From Pseudomonadota bacterium (GTDB lineage: Bacteria > Pseudomonadota > Alphaproteobacteria > Rhizobiales > Hyphomicrobiaceae), in contig QGVC01000263.1 in assembly GCA_003242645.1 (NCBI GenBank), positions 1 through 5,047 on the forward strand: DNA of 5,047 nt, in the 5' to 3' direction. The notes beneath the pieces are model-generated. The model was given only the letters and a program-made list of their open reading frames with translations, searched no databases and was not told the DNA's origin. Positions 1 through 5,047 of this stretch are shown piece by piece (the first letter of the stretch is position 1; each line of letters begins with the position of its first letter). The translations under genes were made by a program, and so were the position numbers.

Positions 1-590
1 GTCTCAAGCACTTCGTCCAAGCTGGCCCGCTCGGAATTTGCCCAAACCGGACTGTCGGGAGGCAGGTATCTGTCATGGGCGACGATATGCATCCCGAGCG
101 CCCGCGCCCTAGCGCCGACGTGCTGCCCGATAGAGCCGTAGCCGATGATACCGAAGCGGCGGCCGGCAGCTTCATGTCCGCGGCTCAGCTCCTCTCGCGG
201 CCATTCCCCGGCGGCAACACGGGACGTGCTGAGATAGGCAGCCCTACGCAACAGGATGAGTGTCGTGGCAATGACGTGCTCGGCCACTGCGACCGCGTTG
301 GCGCCGACGGCCGGGCAGACCACGATGTTGCGCGCCTTGCAGGCCTCCATGTCGATGTTGTCGAGGCCAACGCCAAGACGGCCGATCACCTTGAGCTTTG
401 GCGCCTCATCGAGCAGCGCTGCATCGACGCGCGTGCGATTCCGGACGATCAAGGCAATCGCGTCGCCGACAAGCTTCTCCAGCTCGGACCGCTTATTCCA
501 AAGGTCGGTGTCGACATGGACGGAATACTTCTGTTTCAGAAGCTCGATCGGCCCGGGATCGAGAAACTCCGTGACGACGATGTCGGCCAT
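1..590 (-). CDS. slcC: D-isomer-specific 2-hydroxyacid dehydrogenase, probable (S)-sulfolactate dehydrogenase (3' end outside window)
   Basis: The frame reads from ATG at 590 leftwards off the window edge, giving 196 complete codons. It shows the N-terminal substrate-binding part (MADIVVTEFLDPGPIELL at residues 1-18, then GRLGVGLDNID at 70-80) followed by the Rossmann NAD domain with GYGSIGQ (GxGxxG, G150, G152, G155). Asp173 at the end of the second strand suggests NAD rather than NADP. Family members are about 310-330 residues, so roughly the last 130, including the catalytic Arg, Glu and His, lie outside. The family also includes 3-phosphoglycerate dehydrogenases. The SlcC call, (S)-sulfolactate to sulfopyruvate, is inferred from its position beside suyAB, as described for Chromohalobacter salexigens. 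A GGAG lies 11 nt before the start. An overlapping upstream ATG is out of frame. Family is sure; substrate is likely but unproven. Confidence 0.72.
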   Translation of the reverse strand, partial: MADIVVTEFLDPGPIELLKQKYSVHVDTDLWNKRSELEKLVGDAIALIVRNRTRVDAALLDEAPKLKVIGRLGVGLDNIDMEACKARNIVVCPAVGANAVAVAEHVIATTLILLRRAAYLSTSRVAAGEWPREELSRGHEAAGRRFGIIGYGSIGQHVGARARALGMHIVAHDRYLPPDSPVWANSERASLDEVLE

Positions 591-635
591 GGGTCATCCA
601 GCTCCAGGCGGGGTTGCGCATCGGCGAAAATGTCG

Positions 636-658
636 ATCCCGGGCGCGAGGCCCGGGAT
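636..658. repeat. Perfect 9-bp inverted repeat with 5-nt loop (REP-like hairpin)
   Basis: Arm ATCCCGGGC (636-644), loop GCGAG (645-649) and arm GCCCGGGAT (650-658) are perfectly complementary. The element sits in the suyB-slcC gap, about 45 bp before the slcC start. It resembles the short GC-rich palindromic repeats scattered between genes in many Hyphomicrobiales genomes. That resemblance is from memory, and only one copy is visible here. No T-run follows directly on either strand, so it is not a canonical intrinsic terminator. In RNA it could still block exonucleases or stabilise the suyAB part of the transcript. Confidence 0.5.
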
Positions 659-677
659 GCTCTTGATGGTTGGACTG

Positions 678-693
678 CAGGTCAAGTGACCTG
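678..693. promoter_or_regulatory. 16-bp palindrome CAGGTCA-AG-TGACCTG, possible operator upstream of slcC
   Basis: Two perfectly complementary 7-bp arms (678-684 and 687-693) flank a 2-bp centre. It lies 87 bp or more upstream of the slcC start and about 50 bp downstream of the suyB stop. The size and symmetry fit a binding site for a dimeric transcription factor. On the minus strand a TTGACC (685-680) inside it resembles a -35 box, but no good -10 box follows at the right spacing. It could allow slcC to be controlled apart from suyAB. Function is inferred from symmetry and place only. Confidence 0.35.
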
Positions 694-705
694 GCCAATT
701 ATGAC

Positions 706-745
706 GATTTCGGGGATCCGAGAGGCCCGAAATCCAGCTCGGATC
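706..745 (-). other. Two interleaved, mutually exclusive inverted repeats at the suyB stop codon
   Basis: In minus-strand (mRNA) order the segments are GATCCGAG (745-738), CTG, GATTTCGGG (734-726), CCT, CTCGGATC (722-715) and CCCGAAATC (714-706). The first and third pair over 8 bp, and the second and fourth pair over 9 bp, giving an A-B-A'-B' order. The linkers are 3, 3 and 0 nt, too short for both stems to coexist as a normal pseudoknot, so the stems should compete. The first arm starts inside the suyB TGA stop (746-744), so a terminating ribosome would cover it and favour the second stem. No U-tract follows, so a classical terminator is not supported. The structure is seen in the sequence; any switching role is inference. 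Confidence 0.45.
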
Positions 746-1928
746 ACGCGCTCCGATAGAGCTTCGTCATCACGAACTCGCGGTGGCCGAGGATCTCGGC
801 GCAGGTCAGACGCCCGTTGGCTGTGCGGATGATCATATCGATCAAAGCGTCGCCGGCCTGGTCGATCGTCTGCTCACGGCGCAGGATGCCGGACACGTCA
901 AGATCGATGTGCTCCTGCATCGTCCGCACTGTCCGCGGGTTCGCGGTAATCTTGATGACCGGCAGGATCGGGTTGCCGATGACGTTGCCCTGCCCTGTCG
1001 GGAAGGTGTGGACGGTGAAGCCCGCTGCAGCCATCAGTGTCACGCACTCGGCTGCGGCCGAGGACGTGTCCATGAAATAGAGGCCAGGCCCTTTCGAGGG
1101 CGTCTCGGCAGGCTCAAGCACGTCGATGTAGCGGCAGGTCTTGCCGATCTTTTCGAGGTTCCCGAGCGCCTTCTCCTCGATCGTGGTCAGCCCGCCAGCG
1201 ATATTGCCCTTGGTCGGCTGGCTCTCCGAGAGGTCGTCGGTCTTGTGCGCCTCGATGACCTCCTCCTGGTAAGCCTTCCAGACGCGGTAGAATTTCTCGC
1301 CGATTTCGGGCGTGGCAGCACGGGCTTTGCAAATGTGCTCGGCTCCCGTGATCTCGGACGTTTCGCCAAACACCCCGTAGATGCCTTGTGGGATGAGCTT
1401 GTCGTACATATTGCCGACCGTCGGGCAGGAGCCGAGGCCCGTCGTGGTGTCGCTCTCGCCGCACTTGGTCGAAACCCACAGCTCGGAGATGTGGCATTCC
1501 TCCCGCTTCAGCTCGGACGCCCACTGCACCAGCTTCTTCGCCTCATAGGAGGCGCGCATGATGGTGTTGATGTCGCCGTGCAGCTCGATGCCAAACCCAA
1601 CGACTGGCTTGCCGGTCTTGGCGATGCCCTCGACGACCCTGTTGGTCCATCCTTCCTCGATGCCGATGACAACAACGGCAGCAACGTTCGGATTGCTCCC
1701 GATGCCGATCAGCGTGCGGAAGTGGAGCTCCAGGTCGGCTCCGAACTGGAGGCGGCCGTAAGCGTGCGGCAGTGCCATCGTGCCCTTGATGTTGTTGGCC
1801 ACCGCCTCGCATGCGGCGTTGGAGAGGTCGTCCAGCGGCAGAATGATCACGTGGTTGCGTACGCCAACCCGGCCGTTCTCGCGGCGCCAGCCCCAAAATG
1901 TGAGATTTCCGTTCGTCTTTCCCGCCAT
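744..1928 (-). CDS. suyB: (2R)-sulfolactate sulfo-lyase, large (beta) subunit, UxaA family
   Basis: This 394-residue protein is full length for the large, catalytic part of UxaA/altronate dehydratase-type lyases. The SuyB type, with its SuyA partner, cleaves (2R)-3-sulfolactate to pyruvate and sulfite in the cytoplasm. Visible signatures are [17 protein letters not shown] (15-31), the N-terminal hallmark of the family; [20 protein letters not shown] with Cys156 and Cys168; [13 protein letters not shown] with His198 and Cys200; and [14 protein letters not shown] from His307. The Cys and His residues are candidate metal ligands, by analogy with iron-dependent relatives. The C-terminus [12 protein letters not shown] and the overall sequence agree with SuyB proteins as I remember them. 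The ATG at 1926-1928 has AGAGG 9 nt upstream. The gene starts 20 bp after suyA and is clearly co-transcribed with it. Altronate or galactarate dehydratase are the alternatives, but the split two-gene form and the dehydrogenase neighbour favour SuyB. Confidence 0.87.
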   Translation of the reverse strand: MAGKTNGNLTFWGWRRENGRVGVRNHVIILPLDDLSNAACEAVANNIKGTMALPHAYGRLQFGADLELHFRTLIGIGSNPNVAAVVVIGIEEGWTNRVVEGIAKTGKPVVGFGIELHGDINTIMRASYEAKKLVQWASELKREECHISELWVSTKCGESDTTTGLGSCPTVGNMYDKLIPQGIYGVFGETSEITGAEHICKARAATPEIGEKFYRVWKAYQEEVIEAHKTDDLSESQPTKGNIAGGLTTIEEKALGNLEKIGKTCRYIDVLEPAETPSKGPGLYFMDTSSAAAECVTLMAAAGFTVHTFPTGQGNVIGNPILPVIKITANPRTVRTMQEHIDLDVSGILRREQTIDQAGDALIDMIIRTANGRLTCAEILGHREFVMTKLYRSA

Positions 1929-1948
1929 GATGCAATTCCTCTCGGGGC

Positions 1949-2239
1949 TTACCAGCGCTTCGTCTTGAGATTGTGGACGTGAACGTGCTCGCCGGGTTTT
2001 ACGTCGGCGATCATCCGGCCGATATCCTCGCCATACTTGATGACGGTGTCGCCGGCCTTCAGCTCTTTCAAGGCAACCTTGTGACCGATCGGAATGTCGT
2101 GCTTGGCAACAAGCTCAGTCGTCGTATCATTTTCCGTGATGACGCCGAACATGTGCGTGCCGGCCTTGAGGCCCTCTACGACGACCACACCGACATTGTC
2201 CTTCGGACTGTGCACGAGAAAGTGCGGAATTTTCGACAC
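1949..2239 (-). CDS. suyA: (2R)-sulfolactate sulfo-lyase, small (alpha) subunit, SAF domain
   Basis: This is a 96-residue single SAF-domain protein, the small partner of the two-part UxaA-type lyase. In altronate dehydratases this domain is fused to the N-terminus of the large subunit; in SuyAB it is a separate gene. Features are PHFLVH (5-10), [14 protein letters not shown] (14-27), [11 protein letters not shown] (47-57), KYGEDIG (68-74) and a His-rich end [12 protein letters not shown] (85-96). No signal peptide or membrane segment is present. Translation starts at GTG (2239-2237): no in-frame ATG lies nearby, and a GGGGA sits 6 nt upstream. It is the first gene of the leftward operon and probably sets the SuyA:SuyB ratio. 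The function follows from its pairing with suyB. Confidence 0.87.
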   Translation of the reverse strand: MSKIPHFLVHSPKDNVGVVVVEGLKAGTHMFGVITENDTTTELVAKHDIPIGHKVALKELKAGDTVIKYGEDIGRMIADVKPGEHVHVHNLKTKRW

Positions 2240-2470
2240 TGTTTTTCCCCGATGAGTGGCAGCTTTATTCGTGAGGTCTAGCGGTGAGTTGGTGCTCTAT
2301 CTGTATCTGATACACCGCGTCTCGTAAACGGGAACGGCCGTGATGAATCGACCAGCCGGAGCCCGATATCTGTTCTGGCTGAGCCTTGTGGCAGCCCGGC
2401 CGTCGTGTATCGTTGCGTTCTTGGGCGACCAGTTTAGCACCAGTGTCGGGTTGATGGAGCACGCGGAGGC
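2240..2470. promoter_or_regulatory. Divergent control region between suyA and the SDR operon
   Basis: These 231 bp separate two operons transcribed away from each other, so promoters for both must lie here or inside the flanking genes. I find no convincing coding sequence; the minus-strand frames crossing it are antisense to the SDR gene. No strong sigma-70 pair stands out. On the minus strand TTTACG followed 17 nt later by TACAGA is a weak possibility for suyA, and it would overlap the palindrome at 2302-2314. The only clear regulatory-looking element is that palindrome. Confidence 0.6.
2302..2314. promoter_or_regulatory. Perfect 13-bp palindrome TGTATC-T-GATACA, candidate shared operator
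   Basis: Arms TGTATC (2302-2307) and GATACA (2309-2314) are perfectly complementary around a single T. It lies 63 bp before the suyA start and 156 bp before the SDR start, in the only divergent spacer of the window. Short AT-rich palindromes of this shape are typical of GntR/FadR-type regulators of acid catabolism. That link is an analogy, as no regulator gene is visible here. A protein bound here would overlap the likely suyA promoter and could control both directions. Confidence 0.5.
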
Positions 2471-3238
2471 ATGGCATTCGAAGCGTTTTCCCTCAAAGGA
2501 AAGACGGCGCTGGTGACCGGCGCCTCCTCCGGCCTTGGCCGGCACTTCGCTCGTGTGCTCGCCCGCGCCGGGGCGCGGGTGGTTGCTGCCGCGCGACGCC
2601 TCGATCGCCTCGAGGCGCTGACAAATGAAATCCGTGCTGATGGTGGCGAGGCAATAGCTGTTGGCCTGGACGTCACGAAACCAGAAAAAATCGCAGCGGC
2701 ATTCGATACTGCTCAATCAGCATTCGGCCCTGTCAAAATTCTCGTAAACAACGCTGGCGTCCCCTCGAACACCTTTTTCACCCAGCTGACCGAGGAGGAT
2801 TGGCGCCACGTCATGGACGTCAACCTGGACGGGGTGTTCCGGGTCGGTCAGGAAGCGGCGCGGCGAATGATCAAGGCCGGCGGAGGCGGCTCGATCATCA
2901 ATGTCTCCTCGGTGCTCGGACTGGGTGTGCTGAAGGCGGTTGCTCCGTATGCGGCCTCGAAAGCCGCAGTGATCCAACTCACCAAGGCGATGGCGCTCGA
3001 GCTCTCGCGCGACCGCATCAGGGTCAATGCCCTCGCGCCGGGGTACGTGGTGACGGAGCTGAACGAGGCCTTCCTGACCAGCGACGCCGGCAAGAAGCTC
3101 CTCGCTCGCGTGCCATTCGGCCGTGCTGCCGATCTGCACGAGCTCGACGGCCCTCTCCTGCTCCTCGCCTCCGAGGCGGGCTCCTATATGACTGGCAGCG
3201 TACTGGTCGTGGATGGTGGTACGCTCCTTACCATCTAA
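2471..3238 (+). CDS. SDR-family NAD(P)-dependent oxidoreductase
   Basis: A 255-residue classical short-chain dehydrogenase/reductase, full length for the family (about 250). The cofactor motif TGASSGLG is at 16-23, Asp67 and NNAG (93-96) are present, and the catalytic set is Asn118, Ser147, Tyr160 and Lys164 (YxxxK). The C-terminus carries the usual tetramer-interface pattern VLVVDGG. Arg42-Arg43 after the second strand hints at NADP(H). It interconverts a hydroxyl and a keto group on an unknown substrate. As first gene of an operon with a kinase, an LvaB-like protein and an acyl-CoA ligase, it could play the LvaD-like role of reducing a ketoacyl-CoA. FabG-like 3-ketoacyl reduction is the alternative. 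A GGAGG ends only 1 nt before the ATG, too close for normal use; a GGAG 11 nt upstream may serve instead. SDR family is certain; substrate unknown. Confidence 0.9.
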   Translation: MAFEAFSLKGKTALVTGASSGLGRHFARVLARAGARVVAAARRLDRLEALTNEIRADGGEAIAVGLDVTKPEKIAAAFDTAQSAFGPVKILVNNAGVPSNTFFTQLTEEDWRHVMDVNLDGVFRVGQEAARRMIKAGGGGSIINVSSVLGLGVLKAVAPYAASKAAVIQLTKAMALELSRDRIRVNALAPGYVVTELNEAFLTSDAGKKLLARVPFGRAADLHELDGPLLLLASEAGSYMTGSVLVVDGGTLLTI

Positions 3239-3263
3239 CACCCTGGCATAGAGACATCGGTGC

Positions 3264-4328
3264 ATGCAGGTCGTCCGTTCGCGCACGCTTGATCCGGATA
3301 ATCTCGGCTCCCTGGCGGGCTGGCTCGCCGGAGCGGTCGGCGCCCGTCGCGTGACGTTCGCCGAGGCAACGCTGCTCACCGGCGGTGCCGTGCAAGAGAA
3401 CTGGCGACTCGTGGTCGATGTCGAGGGTGGGCCGCGCGAAGGGCGTCACGCTTGGGTTCTGCGGACTGACGCCGTTGCCCGGCTGTCGCTGAGCCTGGAC
3501 CGCACCGCTGAGTTCGGCGTGTTGAAAGCGGCGCACGCAGCTGGGATTGCAGTAGCCGAGCCAATCGCACGCTGCTCCGATCCCGAGATCATCGGAGCAC
3601 CTTTTCTCGTTCAAGCTTTCGTCCCAGGAGTGACCCAGGCGCGGCGCATCGTGCGGGATCCTGCCCTGAAGGACTACGGTGAAAGCCTGGCCGAACGCCT
3701 CGGTGCGGAGCTGGCCAAAATTCACTCCATCACGCCGCCCCGCGATGATCTCAACTTCTTGCCCATTCCGATGCTGCCGCCGGCCCGTAATGAGGTGGCA
3801 AAGCTCCGAAATGCGCTGTCGAGCGCTGCCGAGCCCCGCCCGGCGCTCGAATATGTGCTGGCGTGGCTTGATGCCCATGCGCCAGACCCCGAGCCGATCA
3901 CGCTTGTCCACGGAGATTATCGCACGGGCAACTACATCGTGAACGAAGGCAAGCTCGGCGCCGTGCTCGATTGGGAGTTCGCCCACTGGGGCGACCGGCA
4001 CGAAGACATCGGCTGGATCATGGCGCGCTGCTGGCGCTTCGGGAACGATACCCTCGAGGCGGGCGGCATCGGCAGCCGGGAGGCGTTCTATCGAGGCTAC
4101 CGGAGCGTTGCGAAGCTTCCGCTCAATGAGGCGGTGGTCCCCTATTGGGAGATCATGGCGGCGGCGAGATGGGCGACTGTCGCCGTGCTGCAGGGAGACC
4201 GCTACCGTAAAGGAGGCGAGAACTCCATCGAGCTGGCTTTGACCGGGCTGATGCCGCCAGAGATGGAGCTGGATGCCCTTGACGGCATCGCCGCCCTTGC
4301 TGCGTCAGGAGATCCACGATGGCGGTGA
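3264..4328 (+). CDS. APH-fold phosphotransferase, LvaA/ACAD10-11 kinase-like
   Basis: A 354-residue protein of the aminoglycoside-phosphotransferase/choline-kinase fold. A glycine-rich LTGGAVQENW (38-47) corresponds to the nucleotide loop. VLR with Arg67 stands where the beta3 Lys is usual. The catalytic loop HGDYRTGNY has Asp218 and Asn223, and the metal-binding DWEFAHWGD starts at Asp236. This is the subgroup found beside acyl-CoA enzymes, not antibiotic resistance. Relatives include LvaA of Pseudomonas putida, which phosphorylates 4-hydroxyvaleryl-CoA, and the kinase domain of ACAD10/ACAD11, linked to 4-hydroxyacyl-CoA breakdown. Both comparisons are from memory. It lies 25 bp after the SDR gene and overlaps the next gene by 10 bp. 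Its own ribosome site is weak, suggesting translation tied to the SDR. Fold and activity class are secure; the hydroxyacyl-CoA substrate is inference. Confidence 0.86.
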   Translation: MQVVRSRTLDPDNLGSLAGWLAGAVGARRVTFAEATLLTGGAVQENWRLVVDVEGGPREGRHAWVLRTDAVARLSLSLDRTAEFGVLKAAHAAGIAVAEPIARCSDPEIIGAPFLVQAFVPGVTQARRIVRDPALKDYGESLAERLGAELAKIHSITPPRDDLNFLPIPMLPPARNEVAKLRNALSSAAEPRPALEYVLAWLDAHAPDPEPITLVHGDYRTGNYIVNEGKLGAVLDWEFAHWGDRHEDIGWIMARCWRFGNDTLEAGGIGSREAFYRGYRSVAKLPLNEAVVPYWEIMAAARWATVAVLQGDRYRKGGENSIELALTGLMPPEMELDALDGIAALAASGDPRWR

Positions 4329-4690
4329 AGCGCATCGCAGCAGAGACCTTGATCGAATTGGCTGTCGATACCTTGCGCGCGGAGATCTATCCTACCCTTC
4401 CGCCCGAGCATCGCTACACGGCTGCAATGATCGCGAATGCGCTCGAGATCGCACGGCGTGAGATTCTTGCCGACGACGATACGGCCCGTTGGCGGCTACT
4501 CGACGAGCTTTATCCTGACGGCGACGGGGACATGAAGCGGCTTGCGCTCGATATTCGCTCCGGGAAGGTCAACACGAATAATAAGCCGGATTTGCACGAG
4601 CGGCTGCGGGCCATTCTTGTCGAGGAGCTTCGCGTGCGTAATCCGCGGTTCTTGAAATCCCGTGAGAGTCCGGGCGAAGTGACAGATTAG
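4319..4690 (+). CDS. DUF6285 / LvaB-like small partner protein of the kinase
   Basis: A 123-residue, probably all-helical, soluble protein with no signal peptide. The pattern AAETLIELAVDTLRAEIYP followed by YTAAMIANALEIARREI, and near the end LALDIRSGK and RLRAILVEELRVRNPRFL, matches what I know of DUF6285 proteins. These are regularly encoded next to APH-type kinases and acyl-CoA dehydrogenases. In the P. putida lva pathway the small protein LvaB forms a complex with LvaA and is needed for 4-hydroxyacyl-CoA kinase activity. The gene overlaps the kinase gene by 10 bp (4319-4328), and AGGAG (4307-4311) sits 7 nt upstream, implying translational coupling and a stoichiometric complex. I see no catalytic motif of its own. 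Family assignment is fairly sure; the partner role is inferred. Confidence 0.78.
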   Translation: MAVKRIAAETLIELAVDTLRAEIYPTLPPEHRYTAAMIANALEIARREILADDDTARWRLLDELYPDGDGDMKRLALDIRSGKVNTNNKPDLHERLRAILVEELRVRNPRFLKSRESPGEVTD

Positions 4691-4743
4691 ACGAACACGA
4701 AGCGACGATTAAACTCGCCGATACGAAGCGGGAGGAAACGGCA

Positions 4744-5047
4744 ATGATCGAGGAGCGGCCCGAGCTCAGGAAACGTTCAGCCAACTTTGTTCCGCTGACA
4801 CCCATCAGCTTTCTCAGCCGAGCGGCGACATTTTTTGCCAACCGAACAGCCGTCATCCACGGCGCGCGCCAATTCACCTACGCAGAGTTCTACGCACGGT
4901 CGCGCCGGCTGGCCCATGCCTTGACGAAAGCGGGCGTGAAACGTGGGGACACGGTGGCCATCTTGGCCCCCAACACACCGGCCCTGCTGGAAGCCCATTA
5001 CGCCGTGCCGATGATCGGCGCCGTGCTGAACCCCATCAACATCCGGC
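4744..5047 (+). CDS. AMP-forming acyl-CoA synthetase, N-terminal part (3' end outside window)
   Basis: Only the first 101 codons are present. FTYAEFYARSRRLAHAL (44-60) is the A1-type motif of the ANL (acyl-CoA synthetase, NRPS adenylation, luciferase) superfamily. GVKRGDTVAILAPNTPALLEAHY and PMIGAVLNPIN continue the usual N-domain pattern. The opening NFVPLTPISFLSRAA is typical of fatty-acyl-CoA-synthetase-like ligases near the DmdB/medium-chain group. Full-length relatives are about 530-550 residues, so the ATP loop and catalytic Lys lie downstream. The ATG at 4744 has GGAGG (4731-4735) 8 nt upstream, a strong site. The gene follows the DUF6285 gene by 53 bp and is probably in the same operon. 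It would activate the pathway acid as a CoA thioester via an acyl-AMP; the substrate cannot be read from this part. Confidence 0.88.
   Translation, partial: MIEERPELRKRSANFVPLTPISFLSRAATFFANRTAVIHGARQFTYAEFYARSRRLAHALTKAGVKRGDTVAILAPNTPALLEAHYAVPMIGAVLNPINIR

Noticed and set aside
75..689. A 204-codon plus-strand frame over the slcC region
   Set aside because: The minus strand encodes a convincing NAD-dependent hydroxyacid dehydrogenase here; the plus frame has no recognisable domain.
706..745. An H-type pseudoknot formed by both stems at once
   Set aside because: Linkers of 3, 3 and 0 nt cannot span 8-9 bp stems, so coexistence of the full stems is sterically implausible.
783..1982. A 399-codon open frame on the plus strand antisense to suyB, longer than suyB itself
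   Set aside because: suyB on the minus strand is a clear full-length family member. The antisense frame has low-complexity Asp/Arg/Leu-rich composition, no recognisable domain, and is a common by-product of GC-rich codon use.
2297..2716. Minus-strand frames crossing the divergent spacer, considered as a possible small regulator gene
   Set aside because: They overlap the SDR coding region, have no helix-turn-helix pattern and lack a good ribosome site.
2717..3379. A 220-codon minus-strand frame antisense to the SDR gene
   Set aside because: The SDR has all catalytic motifs; the opposite frame shows none and has skewed His/Arg/Glu composition.
3228..4001. A 257-codon minus-strand frame antisense to the kinase gene
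   Set aside because: It lies opposite a gene with intact kinase motifs, shows no family signature, and even runs into the SDR stop region; a codon-bias shadow.
3264..4328. Aminoglycoside resistance gene
   Set aside because: It shares the fold and catalytic motifs, but operon context and the DUF6285 partner point to acyl-CoA metabolism, and the beta3 Lys is Arg.
4697..4730. Direct repeat ACGAAGCG (4697-4704 and 4723-4730) before the acyl-CoA synthetase
   Set aside because: Eight bases recurring over 34 bp is weak, and there is no symmetry or promoter context to support a binding site.

Overview
The window looks like a chromosomal catabolic region of a high-GC (about 60% by eye) proteobacterium. 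The best guess is an alphaproteobacterium of the Hyphomicrobiales (Bradyrhizobium/Bosea-like). This rests on protein style, codon use and a GC-rich intergenic hairpin, so it is a soft assignment. I see no tRNA, rRNA, CRISPR array, transposase or phage gene.

The layout is two divergent operons around a 231-bp control region (2240-2470). Leftward (minus strand) run suyA (2239-1949), suyB (1928-744) and, after a 153-bp gap, the N-terminal 196 codons of a D-isomer-specific 2-hydroxyacid dehydrogenase (590 to beyond base 1), probably slcC. SuyA and SuyB are the small SAF-domain subunit and the large UxaA-type subunit of (2R)-sulfolactate sulfo-lyase, which splits 3-sulfolactate into pyruvate and sulfite. 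SlcC-type enzymes oxidise (S)-sulfolactate to sulfopyruvate, so the left arm looks like an organosulfonate (sulfolactate) degradation module. A second sulfolactate dehydrogenase (ComC), a transporter, a regulator and a sulfite-handling system are not in the window and may lie past the left edge.

Rightward (plus strand) run a short-chain dehydrogenase/reductase (2471-3238), an aminoglycoside-phosphotransferase-fold kinase (3264-4328), a small DUF6285/LvaB-like protein overlapping the kinase by 10 bp (4319-4690), and the start of an AMP-forming acyl-CoA synthetase (4744 to beyond 5047). These four families match four of the five catalytic components of the Pseudomonas putida levulinate (lva) pathway: acyl-CoA ligase, ketoacyl-CoA reductase, 4-hydroxyacyl-CoA kinase and its small partner. 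The fifth, an LvaC-like acyl-CoA dehydrogenase, would be expected just downstream. The right arm may therefore activate an acid, reduce a keto group, phosphorylate the hydroxyl and eliminate phosphate.

The non-coding DNA is unusually structured. A perfect 13-bp palindrome (2302-2314) lies between the divergent operons and is a candidate shared operator. The suyB-slcC gap holds two interleaved, mutually exclusive dyads at the suyB stop codon (706-745), a 16-bp near-perfect palindrome (678-693) and a 9-bp-stem hairpin (636-658). Whether the two operons form one pathway, for example breakdown of a larger sulfonated keto or hydroxy acid to sulfolactate, is the main open question.
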